Shown: piece by piece, positions 8,501 to 17,130 of the stretch
How positions within the stretch are numbered: the first letter of the stretch is position 1
How the letters are laid out: every line of letters starts with the position of its first letter
NCBI GenBank assembly: GCA_023663945.1
Contig: JAMPGL010000033.1
Span: 1 to 45,636 of the forward strand
Reading direction: 5' to 3'
DNA: 45,636 nucleotides
DNA from: Lachnospiraceae bacterium
GTDB lineage: Bacteria > Bacillota > Clostridia > Lachnospirales > Lachnospiraceae
Made by a program: the position numbers and the translations under genes
The notes under the pieces: model-generated
The model's input: the letters and a program-made list of their open reading frames with translations, nothing else
Database searches by the model: none
What the model was told of the DNA's origin: nothing

Positions 8501-9862
8501 TTAAACTCCAATCTTTTCTACTAACTCTTTAAATACCTTTCCCCGCACCTCATAGTTGGGAAACATTCCCCAGCTTGCGCACGCCGGCGAGAGAAGAACT
8601 GCGTCCCCGGGCTGTGCCTGTTCTACGCAGATGGCAAACGCCTCCTCAAAGGTATCCGCCAAAATAATATTCTCCACCCCGTGAGCCTTTGCGCATTCGG
8701 CAATCTTCTCCCGGGTCGCCCCGATCAGCACAAGGGCTTTCACCTTGCCGTCAAATGCTTCAATCCAGGAATCGTACTCACTCTGCTTATCGTAGCCGCC
8801 GCCAATTAAGACCGTCGGCTTTGTCATGGCACGGATTCCCTGAATTGCGGCATCCGGATTGGTTCCTTTAGAATCGTTATAATAATCCACTCCGTTTTTG
8901 GATGCCACAAATTCAATCCGGTGCTCCACCGCCTTAAATTCCCGGACAGTCTTAAGGATAAGCTCCATGGGCACATTTAAGGCGTCTGCAATGGCAATCG
9001 CCGCCATCACATTTTCTACATTGCACATGCCCACCAGATTCATATTGTGGATATTCATAAGGCGTTCTGCCTTGCCGTTCTTTGCCAGAACGATTTCTTC
9101 TCCTTCCAGATAAATCCCCTCTATAAGCTTCCGGGCGGAAGAAAAGTAAATCACCCGGGCAGGACAAATCTTTCCAAACTCTCTGGTATATGCGTCCTCG
9201 TAGTTCAGCACGCACACGTCTCTCCCGGTTTGATTATGAGCGATCATCTGCTTCGTCTCCACATAACATTCCATGGTGTGATGACGGTTTAAATGATCCG
9301 GCGTTATGTTTAAGATGGCGGAAACATCAGGTCTAAAATCGTGTATAGTCTCCAGCTGAAAACTGCTGATCTCCGCCACGGTCACGCTCTCGTCCTTGGT
9401 CGAAAGGGCTGCCTCCGTATAGGGATTTCCAATATTGCCGACTACAAAGACGGACTGATAATACGCCTCCATAATCTGTCCTGTAAGCGTGGTTGTGGTA
9501 GTCTTTCCGTTGGTTCCCGTGATGGCGGCTATCTTCCCTTTGGCAAAGGTATAAGCCAGCTCAATTTCGCCCCATATAGGGATTTCTCTTTCCCGATACC
9601 AAGTCAAAAACTCTGCGTCAACGGGAATGCCGGGGCTGATGACTACCAGTGAAATCTCTTCTTTTACCTCTTCGGGGACTGTGCCTAAATAAATCTCCAA
9701 TTCCTTCCCGGCTCCGGCGTTCTGCCGGATAGTCTCCGGGTCAAGCTTTTCATTGCCGTCATACAAAACCGGCACGGCACCCACGGTATTTAAAAGGCTG
9801 ACGGCTCCTATCCCGCTTTTGCCGCTTCCAGCCACCAAAACTCTTTTTCCCTGTAGTTCCAT
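8501..9862 (-). CDS. murD: UDP-N-acetylmuramoyl-L-alanine--D-glutamate ligase MurD
   Basis: ATP-dependent Mur ligase adding D-glutamate to UDP-MurNAc-L-Ala. The N-terminal Rossmann part carries VLVAGSGKSGIGAVSLL, the central domain has the ATP loop GTNGKTTTTTL, and the C-terminal domain contains the NDSKGTNPDAA and SPACASWGMFPNYEVRG motifs. I place the start at ATG 9862 (453 residues), with AGAGGAAG upstream, instead of an ATG at 9904 that overlaps mraY and adds 14 charged residues absent from the family. It follows mraY by 28 bases and runs into ftsW. Confidence 0.96.
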   Translation of the reverse strand: MELQGKRVLVAGSGKSGIGAVSLLNTVGAVPVLYDGNEKLDPETIRQNAGAGKELEIYLGTVPEEVKEEISLVVISPGIPVDAEFLTWYREREIPIWGEIELAYTFAKGKIAAITGTNGKTTTTTLTGQIMEAYYQSVFVVGNIGNPYTEAALSTKDESVTVAEISSFQLETIHDFRPDVSAILNITPDHLNRHHTMECYVETKQMIAHNQTGRDVCVLNYEDAYTREFGKICPARVIYFSSARKLIEGIYLEGEEIVLAKNGKAERLMNIHNMNLVGMCNVENVMAAIAIADALNVPMELILKTVREFKAVEHRIEFVASKNGVDYYNDSKGTNPDAAIQGIRAMTKPTVLIGGGYDKQSEYDSWIEAFDGKVKALVLIGATREKIAECAKAHGVENIILADTFEEAFAICVEQAQPGDAVLLSPACASWGMFPNYEVRGKVFKELVEKIGV

Positions 9863-9890
9863 CTTTCTTCCTCTCTCCAAGAAATTCCTT

Positions 9891-10853
9891 CTAAGAAATT
9901 CCAAATAATGCCAGAATACACAGCATTGCCGTCACGAGGCAAAAGGCGGCTGTGATCGTCGTCTCCTTAAATCCGCACAGCTCGAAATGATGATGCAGAG
10001 GAGCCATTTTGAAAAGACGCCTGCCGCCGCTCAACCGGAAATATGCCACCTGAATAATCACCGACAAAACCTCCGCCACATAAATAAATCCCACAATCGG
10101 CAGATACAGCGGCATCTGCATCATATAAACACTGCCTGCTATAAATCCTCCAAGCGCCAGGGAACCGGTATCTCCCATAAAGACGCTTGCCGGATGCACA
10201 TTGAACAGCAGAAATCCAAGCAGCGCTCCCACAACGGCGCTGGTGATAGGCTCAATCCCCGCTCCTGTTCCAATGGAAGCAACGGTCAAAAACGTTGACA
10301 CCATAACCGTCACACTGCCTGCCAAACCGTCTAATCCATCCGTAAAATTGGTTCCGTTGGCTGTCCCTGCCACTACCAGAAACAAAAACGGGATTTCCAT
10401 CTGTCCTAATCTCAGATAATGTCCTTTTCCAAAGGGAATCTGCATCGCCTGAGGAAGCATTCCAATGTGAAACAAATACCAGGCAAATATCCCGGTGACC
10501 AAAAGCTGGCATAACATTTTCTGCCAAGGGCGGAGCCCCATGGAATTTCTTTGCACTACCTTGATATAATCATCCAAAAATCCAATCAGCCCAAATCCCA
10601 GCGTCAGAAAAAAGACCGGAACAATCTTGGGATACTCTTTTGCATACAACGCTGTTGTAACCGCCACGCTGACCAGAATTAAAATTCCTCCCATGGTGGG
10701 AGTTCCCGTTTTGATCAGATGAGTGCGGGGTCCATCCTCACGCACCGTCTGCCCGGCTTTTAAACGCCGCAAAAAGGGAATGATCACCGGTCCTAACAGC
10801 ACGCTGAGACCAAATGATACCAGCATCGGCATAATAATATGCTCCTTTGCCAT
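9891..10853 (-). CDS. mraY: phospho-MurNAc-pentapeptide transferase MraY
   Basis: Integral membrane enzyme moving phospho-MurNAc-pentapeptide to undecaprenyl phosphate, forming lipid I. It has about ten membrane spans and the aspartate motifs GFLDDYIKVV and TDGLDGLAG, plus the GDTGSLALGG loop and the MAPLHHHFE histidine motif. 320 residues from ATG 10853, which has AGAGG eight bases upstream; an in-frame GTG three codons earlier overlaps that ribosome site and is less likely. The gene begins 12 bases past the upstream PBP. In many relatives murE and murF lie between these genes; here they do not. Confidence 0.96.
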   Translation of the reverse strand: MAKEHIIMPMLVSFGLSVLLGPVIIPFLRRLKAGQTVREDGPRTHLIKTGTPTMGGILILVSVAVTTALYAKEYPKIVPVFFLTLGFGLIGFLDDYIKVVQRNSMGLRPWQKMLCQLLVTGIFAWYLFHIGMLPQAMQIPFGKGHYLRLGQMEIPFLFLVVAGTANGTNFTDGLDGLAGSVTVMVSTFLTVASIGTGAGIEPITSAVVGALLGFLLFNVHPASVFMGDTGSLALGGFIAGSVYMMQMPLYLPIVGFIYVAEVLSVIIQVAYFRLSGGRRLFKMAPLHHHFELCGFKETTITAAFCLVTAMLCILALFGIS

Positions 10854-10865
10854 TGCCTGCACCTC

Positions 10866-12665
10866 TCAATTATAATCCATTTTCTCCAAATAAGGAAGAA
10901 TATTTTCAAAAAGCTGCCGTACCACCGGTGCCGCTACCTGACCGCCGTAATAAACTCCCTGAGGGTTATGAATGATGGCAAGCGCAAGCACCTGCGGGTC
11001 ATCTGCCGGTGCAAAGCCGAGAAAGGATGCAATATATCTGCCGCTTCCCCGCGGGAGCGTCTGGCTTGTAGCCGTCTTTCCTCCCACTCTGGCTCCTTCT
11101 ACATATCCATTTTTACCTGTTCCGTTCTCCACCACCTGCTCTAAAATCATGCGCATCGTGGCGGAGGTCTCCTCTGACACAATCTGTTCTGCTTCCGGAT
11201 AGGAAAACTGCTCCATTTCCGTTTTCTGCCTGTCTGCGCTGGCAACCCCGAAGTGGGGAGTCACCCACTTCCCGCCATTGACGATTGAGGACGCCGTGGC
11301 CGCAAGCTGTATGGGGGTAATCTGGAAAGACTGGCCGAAAGATACGGTTGCAAGCTCAACTGCCTTCATATCTTCCATTTTATGCATAATCGTTCCCGCC
11401 TCTCCCGGCAGATCCACCCCGGTCTTCTCAAGCAGTCCAAACTGCTTGAAATACTTATAATAATTTTCCACTCCCAGCCTTAAGCCCACCGTGATAAAGA
11501 CTGGATTACAGGAGTTCATGGTAGCCTCCATAAAATTCTGCGAACCGTGCCCTGTGGTCTTGTGGCACCGAATCCGCCTGTCCTCCACCATAATGTACCC
11601 CGGACAGCTGAAGCGGTCTTCCACCGTGACGGCTCCGCCTTCCAGCCCTGCCGCCGCAGTGATGATCTTGAACGTAGACCCCGGCTCGTAAGTGTCGCTG
11701 ATACATCCGTTGCGCCACATTTGATTTAAAAGCTCCTGCTGTTTTTCCTGAGATAAATTCTCCTGAGAAATATTCTCCTGAGAAAGATTCTCCTGAGAAA
11801 TGTCCTCATTTGTTTCTTCCCCGGCGGTTCCCATAAGCAGTTTCTCCGGCAGTTCGTAGGGATTATTTAAATCAAATTCCGGGACATCTACCATTGCCAT
11901 AATCTCTCCGTTTTGAGGATTCATGACCAGGATGGATACCCGCTCCGCCTGCTTGGTCTCCATCACCTGTTTTGCAAGCTGAGTGGCATAGCTTTGAATA
12001 TTAATGTCAAGGCTCGTATAAAGATCTTTTCCCGCCACCGGTTCAACTCTCTCTTCCCCGGCTTCGCTGATTTCCACCCCTCTTGCATCGGTAACCGTGA
12101 GAATGGTTCCCTCCTGCCCTTTCAGATAGTCTTCATATTTTACTTCAAGACCGATGATTCCCTGATTATCTCCGCCTGTAAAGCCCAGCACCTTTGAGGC
12201 AAGCTCTCCGTAAGGGTAATAACGCTTGTAATCTTCATCCACCTTTACTCCGTCAAGGTCATAAGCGCGGATGGCATCCCCTTTTTCCTTCTCCACATTG
12301 CTTTTGATTCTTTCGATGGCGGAATACTTTTCCACACGCTTTTGCACGTATTCCTCCGACAAGTCAAGCTCCTTGCTGAGCACCTCCACGATCCGGTCCG
12401 GGTCTTTGATCTGATTGTGAATCACGGAAATCGTGCATACGGTTTTATTGTCCGCGATAACATTTCCATTGGTATCTAAGATTCTTCCTCTTGCCGCCTT
12501 AATGCTCCGTTCCCTCTCATGGAGATCCTTTGCCTGCTCTGTATAGTAATCAGACTGAAACACCATCAGATATACCAGTCTGCATGCCAATACCAGAAAA
12601 AGCGCCAGACAGGCAAAAAAGACGCACACAATCTTTTTCCGGATAAAGGTTTTGTGATTTACCAT
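10866..12665 (-). CDS. class B penicillin-binding protein, SpoVD/FtsI-like, with KTA motif
   Basis: Transpeptidase of the SpoVD/FtsI (PBP2) type: basic N-terminus, one membrane helix (about 11-36), dimerisation domain and a transpeptidase domain. The active serine motif is S330-T-F-K333 and the second motif is S385-C-N387. The third motif, KTG in nearly all such enzymes, reads K530-T-A532 (VGGKTATSQTLPRG). An insertion of four SQEN(L/I)-type repeats (about residues 288-307) precedes the catalytic serine. ATG 12665 has GAGG five bases upstream, inside a predicted hairpin. It is the second of two adjacent class B PBPs, one probably for division and one for sporulation (SpoVD); which is which is not decided here. 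Confidence 0.9.
   Translation of the reverse strand: MVNHKTFIRKKIVCVFFACLALFLVLACRLVYLMVFQSDYYTEQAKDLHERERSIKAARGRILDTNGNVIADNKTVCTISVIHNQIKDPDRIVEVLSKELDLSEEYVQKRVEKYSAIERIKSNVEKEKGDAIRAYDLDGVKVDEDYKRYYPYGELASKVLGFTGGDNQGIIGLEVKYEDYLKGQEGTILTVTDARGVEISEAGEERVEPVAGKDLYTSLDINIQSYATQLAKQVMETKQAERVSILVMNPQNGEIMAMVDVPEFDLNNPYELPEKLLMGTAGEETNEDISQENLSQENISQENLSQEKQQELLNQMWRNGCISDTYEPGSTFKIITAAAGLEGGAVTVEDRFSCPGYIMVEDRRIRCHKTTGHGSQNFMEATMNSCNPVFITVGLRLGVENYYKYFKQFGLLEKTGVDLPGEAGTIMHKMEDMKAVELATVSFGQSFQITPIQLAATASSIVNGGKWVTPHFGVASADRQKTEMEQFSYPEAEQIVSEETSATMRMILEQVVENGTGKNGYVEGARVGGKTATSQTLPRGSGRYIASFLGFAPADDPQVLALAIIHNPQGVYYGGQVAAPVVRQLFENILPYLEKMDYN
11746..11805. repeat. 15-bp in-frame minisatellite in the PBP gene
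   Basis: Four tandem 15-base units begin TCCTGAGA at 11746, 11761, 11776 and 11791 and differ at a few bases. On the coding strand they encode a five-residue repeat of the type (N/D)-(L/I)-S-Q-E ahead of the catalytic domain. The unit length is a multiple of three, so gain or loss would not shift the frame. Confidence 0.85.
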
Positions 12666-12668
12666 AGA

Positions 12669-12718
12669 AACCTCATAGAAAAGGTATTATTACAATCTAT
12701 TACCTTTCCTACGAGGTT
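12669..12718 (-). promoter_or_regulatory. intergenic hairpin covering the PBP ribosome binding site
   Basis: The 70-base gap between the two PBP genes holds an imperfect inverted repeat of about 20 bases per arm (AACCTC paired with GAGGTT, AAAGGTA with TACCTTT, with a few mismatches between). The minus-strand GAGG that serves the downstream PBP start at 12665 is in the stem. It could attenuate, process or translationally control the second PBP relative to the first. There is no T-run, so it is not a typical terminator. Confidence 0.5.
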
Positions 12719-12735
12719 ATTCTTAAAACTGTCTG

Positions 12736-14982
12736 CTATTCCGGCGTATCAGCCGGTTCTTCTATCCCCGGCGTCTCTCCTGCGCTTCTTTCTCCCTCAA
12801 TATCTACTCCTAACATATATCCGGTAACCGGGTCTACATAGTTTCCAGTGGCGGGATCCACCGCGTAACCGGTCTCCGGGTCAATGGGAAAGTCCTTCCA
12901 CGGCTCATTCGGCGTCGGCTCAGCTTCCGCGGAGGGTTCTCCCTCTCCGGTTCCCTCCGGAGATTCTTCGCTTGTCCCTTCCCCGGTTTCTCCGTCTTCT
13001 CCTTCCGCCGTTTCCCCTTCTTCCGTTCCCGGCGCAGGCGCTGTCATAATTTCAATCTGAAGCTCGTTAAGCTCCTGTATTTCCTTTTCTGATAATTCTT
13101 CTGTCATGTAAATTCCCATATAGGGAAGAACTTCTGTCAAAATACCGCGCACAATTCTGGTGGCATACTTTGCATCATCCATGATGGCGTTGCTCACATT
13201 CGGACGGTCAACCACCACATAGATTGCAACCTGTGGGTCATCTGTCGGAGCATAGCCCAAAAAGGAAAGCACATACTCTTTTGCCGAACGGGGCACTGTC
13301 TGAGCTGTCCCTGTCTTGCCGCCAATCATATATCCTGCCGGGCGCGCGGTCTTTCCTGTCCCATTTTCCCCGGACACCACAAGATTGCACATTTCTCTGA
13401 CCCTGTCGGAGGTAGTCTCTGAAATCGTCTGCCGAAGCACTCTGGGCTCTATATTCTGCACGGTTGCCCCCGAAGGGCTGACAATTTTTTTCACTACATG
13501 GGGCTCATAATAGTATCCGCCGTTAATCAGCGAGCAAAACGCCGACATCATCTGAATCATGGTGCAGTTATACCCCTGCCCGAAGCTGCAGGTAGCAAGC
13601 TCCGAGGAATGCATTGTATTTTTATTATAAATCAGGCTTGCCGTCCTTGCCTCCCCTGCGAGGTCTATATTGGTCTTAAGCCCCAAATTGAACATATGCT
13701 GGAACTCTGTGAATGTCTCTACCCCGGTAGCGCTTGCCACATACATCATATTGACGTTGCAGGAGCGCTCAATCCCCTCGGAAACGCTCAATTCCCCATC
13801 GCCCCAAGTATTGTGGCAGTGGATTTCATGCCCGCCAATTTCAAGCACCCCCTTACAATTGTACCGCTCATTTCCCGTAATGCTGCCACTCTCAATCCCC
13901 GCCGCCACCGTAAGGGGCTTGGAAACCGAACCCGGCTCATAGGTCTCGCTGATGCAGAAATTTTTCCACAGGGCATTTAACTGACGGTACATGGCTTCGT
14001 TGTTGTTTGTCAGCTGTGAAAGATTTTCTTCATTAATGTATTCTCCGGTTCTTTCCCCCGCCTCGTTTAAGATTGGCATTCCAATCAAAGCATCCAGATT
14101 TCTCGTATCGTTTAAATCAAATACCGGGTAGCCTGCCATAGCAAGCACCTCTCCGCTGTTCACATCCATAATGATACAGCCCAAATTGTTTGCGCCGTTC
14201 CCCTCGTGAAAACCATCCCGGTATTCCTCATCAAACTTCCGCAGATACTTTTCCACAATGCTTTGAATATTGATGTCAATCGTGGTAATAATGCTGTTTC
14301 CATCCACCGCCGGAATGGTGGTTCTCTCCAGATTAGAATCCCCGTTCAGATAACCGTATTCCCTGCCCGGCGTTCCCGACAGCACATCATTGTAAAATTC
14401 TTCCAGCCCGTAAGACCCTGCATTATCACTGGTGGTAAAGCCAATCACATCACAGGCAAGGCTTCCTCCGGGATAACTTCTCTTATACTCCTCCTCAAAC
14501 CAGATTCCCTTGACCAGCGATTTGTCTTCATTGATCAGCCCCATAAGTCCCTGTATCTGCTCAAATTCCAGTCGTTTTGCCAGCACATAATACCGTGATG
14601 TTTCACTGTTTGCCGCTATGTAAGAACGGACTGCAGAAACATCCGCCCCAATCTGGGTTCTCAGTGCTTCTAAAGTGGGTTCCAGATAGGACTCGTCCTG
14701 AGACACTGCCACCGCATCCAAAATCACATTGTAAACCTTTTCACTGGATGCCAGAATGCTTCCGTTTGTATCAAGGATTGACCCCCGTTTATAGGGGAGC
14801 GACGTGCTGTCATACTTTTGCTGGGAAAGCACCTGCTTTTTGTACCTCTCTCCGTTATCTCTGGTAATGATGAATAAACGGTAGGATAACCCCACAAAAG
14901 CCAGTAGTACCAAAATAAACAGTACTACCAGCTTCTTTTGCATTTTAATTGTGAATCTGTTCTTTTTCCTTCTGCCTTCCAA
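12736..14982 (-). CDS. class B penicillin-binding protein, FtsI/SpoVD-like, with acidic tail
   Basis: Septal or cortex transpeptidase: basic N-terminus, transmembrane helix (about 18-38), dimerisation domain, and catalytic domain with S352-V-S-K355, S407-C-N409 and K556-T-G558. Beyond the catalytic domain there is a long acidic Glu/Gly/Thr-rich tail and three copies of an eight-residue DPxTGxx(V/L) repeat (about 701-724), unusual for the family. I prefer TTG 14982, which follows GGGTG and gives a typical RRKKNRFT start; GTG 15012 would overlap ftsL and has no ribosome site, and ATG 14943 lies directly at the membrane helix. Its position right after ftsL fits a division role (FtsI/PBP2B). Confidence 0.9.
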   Translation of the reverse strand: MEGRRKKNRFTIKMQKKLVVLFILVLLAFVGLSYRLFIITRDNGERYKKQVLSQQKYDSTSLPYKRGSILDTNGSILASSEKVYNVILDAVAVSQDESYLEPTLEALRTQIGADVSAVRSYIAANSETSRYYVLAKRLEFEQIQGLMGLINEDKSLVKGIWFEEEYKRSYPGGSLACDVIGFTTSDNAGSYGLEEFYNDVLSGTPGREYGYLNGDSNLERTTIPAVDGNSIITTIDINIQSIVEKYLRKFDEEYRDGFHEGNGANNLGCIIMDVNSGEVLAMAGYPVFDLNDTRNLDALIGMPILNEAGERTGEYINEENLSQLTNNNEAMYRQLNALWKNFCISETYEPGSVSKPLTVAAGIESGSITGNERYNCKGVLEIGGHEIHCHNTWGDGELSVSEGIERSCNVNMMYVASATGVETFTEFQHMFNLGLKTNIDLAGEARTASLIYNKNTMHSSELATCSFGQGYNCTMIQMMSAFCSLINGGYYYEPHVVKKIVSPSGATVQNIEPRVLRQTISETTSDRVREMCNLVVSGENGTGKTARPAGYMIGGKTGTAQTVPRSAKEYVLSFLGYAPTDDPQVAIYVVVDRPNVSNAIMDDAKYATRIVRGILTEVLPYMGIYMTEELSEKEIQELNELQIEIMTAPAPGTEEGETAEGEDGETGEGTSEESPEGTGEGEPSAEAEPTPNEPWKDFPIDPETGYAVDPATGNYVDPVTGYMLGVDIEGERSAGETPGIEEPADTPE
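12811..12882. repeat. three 8-residue DPxTGxx(V/L) repeats in the PBP tail
   Basis: The C-terminal tail reads DPETGYAV, DPATGNYV, DPVTGYML in direct succession, each unit 24 bases. The units are diverged at the DNA level, so this is an older repeat kept at the protein level. I do not recognise a named domain. Outside the membrane, an Asp/Thr/Gly-rich repeat could bind cations or wall, but this is a guess. Confidence 0.7.
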
Positions 14983-14995
14983 ACCAACACCCGCT

Positions 14996-15490
14996 TTATT
15001 CCGGAATCTCACCGGTCTGTCTTACATAATCACTGCTCTCACCGTGGAAAGGAATGATCTGCCCCTCTTTGGCATAGCTCATGCCAAGCTCCTGAATCGC
15101 AATTCTCTTGACCTCATCCAAGTTGACGCTGCTGATAATCCGGTCATAATTCTCGTCATTGCTCAGCTTCAATTCGTTCAAGGTGCTTTCCATTCTGGAA
15201 ATATTCTTAATGCTGCTTGTGATGTCCGCTTTCAGCGTCAGGTATCCAGTAAGGATAAACGCCGCCGTCACCATAGCTCCAACCAAAAACAGCACATATC
15301 CAATATTCATATAGAGGGCACGATCTCTGTTCTTGCGCACATGCTTCTTGGTGCGCCGTACAGTTTCCTGCTTTTTCGGCACAACATAAATTCTCTCCTC
15401 CTGTGCCAGTCTTCTGGCGGCAGTGTTTCCCTGAACGTAAATGCTGTTTCTGTATTCATTTTTATGTCTTTCCCTTGCATTTACCGCCAT
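14996..15490 (-). CDS. ftsL: cell division protein FtsL-like
   Basis: Small bitopic protein in the ftsL position between rsmH and the class B PBP. It has a long basic cytoplasmic N-terminus (about 60 residues, with R/K clusters), one transmembrane helix (about 62-84) and an extracytoplasmic coiled-coil-like segment (TSSIKNISRMESTLNELKLS) that in the family pairs with FtsB/DivIC and FtsQ/DivIB. 164 residues is within the range for Clostridia. ATG 15490 has AGGAGG five bases upstream. Assignment rests on architecture and position, since FtsL sequences are poorly conserved. Confidence 0.85.
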   Translation of the reverse strand: MAVNARERHKNEYRNSIYVQGNTAARRLAQEERIYVVPKKQETVRRTKKHVRKNRDRALYMNIGYVLFLVGAMVTAAFILTGYLTLKADITSSIKNISRMESTLNELKLSNDENYDRIISSVNLDEVKRIAIQELGMSYAKEGQIIPFHGESSDYVRQTGEIPE

Positions 15491-15508
15491 GTCACCCTCC
15501 TGCTATCA

Positions 15509-16450
15509 TCAATTAATGCTTTTCTCAAAAATCCGAAGCTTTGCACTTCCTGCTCTGCTGTTTTCTTTTAATTCCTCTTCTCCCGGCAAAATCGGCTTCG
15601 ATGTGGCCACCTTTCCCCTGCTGGTCTTTCCGCACACACACACCGGAAAGTCAGGCGGGCAGATACACGGATTCTGCGCCTGTCTAAATTCTGTCTTTAC
15701 AATCCGATCTTCCAAGGAATGGAAGGTAATAATGCAAAGCCTCCCTCCGGGGTTCAGCAGATTGATCAATTCTCCGATAGATTCTTTCAGCACCTCCAGC
15801 TCTCTGTTGCATTCAATGCGGACTGCCTGAAATGTCCTCTTGGAAGGATGCCCTCCCGCCGTACGCATTTTGGCAGGAATTGCCGAGCGTATGATCTCAT
15901 TTAATTCTCCTGTAGTCTCAATCGGTCTCTCCGCTCTTGCCTTCACAATATATTTGGCAATGTTTTTGGCAAACCGTTCTTCTCCATAATCTCTGATTAC
16001 CCGATACAGCTCCATTTCACTGTATTCGTTTAAAATATCCCGCGCACTTTTGGACTGCCTTTGATCCATCCGCATATCCAGAGGGGTATCAAACCGATAA
16101 GAGAATCCTCTCTCCTTTGTATCAAGCTGGTAGGAAGACACCCCAAGATCAAGCACCATGCCGTCAATTCCCGTAATTCCCAGTGCCAAAAGCGCCTCCT
16201 TGGTATTCCGATAATTGTCTCTCAGGATGGTCACCCGGTCTCCAAACGCGGAAAGCCGTCTGCCCGCCGCTTCTATCGCCGCCTCGTCCTGATCAATGCC
16301 AATCAGCCTTCCGCCCTCTCCCAGCCTTGAAGCAATCTCAGCGGAATGCCCGCCTCCTCCTAACGTGCCGTCTACGTAAGTTCCGTCCGGCTTTATCTTA
16401 AGCCCTTCAATTGTCTCTGTAAGCAATACCGATTTATGCTCAAATGTCAT
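15509..16450 (-). CDS. rsmH: 16S rRNA (cytosine(1402)-N(4))-methyltransferase RsmH
   Basis: SAM-dependent methyltransferase (formerly MraW) acting on C1402 of 16S rRNA in the decoding centre. The SAM-binding motif [20 protein letters not shown], the [13 protein letters not shown] block and the C-terminal [12 protein letters not shown] motif are present. 313 residues from ATG 16450, with GGGAG five bases upstream; a TTG four codons earlier overlaps that site. It directly follows mraZ, with which it is almost universally paired. Confidence 0.97.
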   Translation of the reverse strand: MTFEHKSVLLTETIEGLKIKPDGTYVDGTLGGGGHSAEIASRLGEGGRLIGIDQDEAAIEAAGRRLSAFGDRVTILRDNYRNTKEALLALGITGIDGMVLDLGVSSYQLDTKERGFSYRFDTPLDMRMDQRQSKSARDILNEYSEMELYRVIRDYGEERFAKNIAKYIVKARAERPIETTGELNEIIRSAIPAKMRTAGGHPSKRTFQAVRIECNRELEVLKESIGELINLLNPGGRLCIITFHSLEDRIVKTEFRQAQNPCICPPDFPVCVCGKTSRGKVATSKPILPGEEELKENSRAGSAKLRIFEKSIN

Positions 16451-16462
16451 TGCCGCTCCCAA

Positions 16463-16894
16463 CTAAATCCCAATTCCAAGTTCGATCATGTGTCTGGAGA
16501 TTTCTTCCATATCCTGATAGGTCACAGTTCCTTCCCATCTCTCTTTGCTCCAGATTTCCACTCTGCTGCCCACACCCACTAGTACTGCGTCCTTGGTAAT
16601 TCCTGCAAAATCCCGAAGCACCGCCGGAAGGAGAATCCTCCCCTGCTTGTCCACCTCCACGCTGGCGGCTCCCGCCAGAAAGAATCTCGTGAACTGCCTT
16701 GCCTCTTTATCAATCATCGGTAAGCCGTGTAACTTCTCTTCAAAAGCCTGCCACTCAGGATCATCGAACACAAACAGACAGCCGTCCATTCCCTTTGTCA
16801 CCACAAATTCATCACCTAATGCTTCCCTGAATTTGGAAGGAATGATCAGTCTGCCTTTTGCATCAATTGTATGGTTGTATTCTCCCATAAACAT
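16463..16894 (-). CDS. mraZ: transcriptional regulator MraZ
   Basis: DNA-binding protein with two AbrB-like swapped-hairpin domains, the first gene of the division/cell wall cluster. Both signature blocks are visible: MGEYNHTIDAKGRLIIPSKF near the N-terminus and VEVDKQGRILLPAVLRDFAGI in the second half. In studied bacteria MraZ forms a ring-shaped oligomer and binds repeats upstream of its own operon. I use ATG 16894, giving the usual MFMGEYNHT start; ATG 16900 is also possible. An array of candidate MraZ boxes lies upstream at 16985-17032, so autoregulation is likely. Confidence 0.95.
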   Translation of the reverse strand: MFMGEYNHTIDAKGRLIIPSKFREALGDEFVVTKGMDGCLFVFDDPEWQAFEEKLHGLPMIDKEARQFTRFFLAGAASVEVDKQGRILLPAVLRDFAGITKDAVLVGVGSRVEIWSKERWEGTVTYQDMEEISRHMIELGIGI

Positions 16895-16984
16895 GTGCAT
16901 CACCCATTCCTGAGGTTTCGGCCGGCTTATCTGCCTCTAATCGGTATCAAAAGCGGTCTGCCACGGAAAGCCTGGATAAATTCA

Positions 16985-17032
16985 CCACTTTTACCCACAT
17001 TATATACACTATCCTCCACTTTCCACCACTTT
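16985..17032 (-). promoter_or_regulatory. mraZ promoter region with MraZ-box array
   Basis: On the minus strand AAAGTGG occurs at 17026-17032, 17016-17022 and 16985-16991, with weaker GTG-containing copies in phase between them (17007-17012, and around 16994-16998). The GTG cores fall at about 10-bp steps, one helical turn. A perfect TATAAT lies at 16999-17004 in the middle of the array, but there is no matching -35, as if MraZ or another protein sets activity. AAAGTG-type repeats are the known MraZ targets in Mollicutes. Sequence is seen, regulation inferred. Confidence 0.75.
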
Positions 17033-17070
17033 TAGGTACATTCTACCCTATTTTCCGCCCGGAAGCAAGC

Positions 17071-17104
17071 AAAAAAAAGCACCCTGTCCGTACCGACAAG
17101 GCGC
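17071..17104 (-). terminator. intrinsic terminator after lgt
   Basis: On the minus strand GCGCCTTGTC pairs with GACAGGGTGC (10 bp with two G-U pairs) around a 6-base loop, followed directly by eight T. It is a strong rho-independent terminator about 100 bases after the lgt stop, isolating lgt/ychF from mraZ. Confidence 0.85.
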
Positions 17105-17130
17105 ATAAATACTGGATTTTGAGCCAAAGC

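Noticed and set aside
11746-11805. CRISPR-like array
   Set aside because: Units are directly adjacent 15-mers without spacers and lie in frame in a PBP gene.
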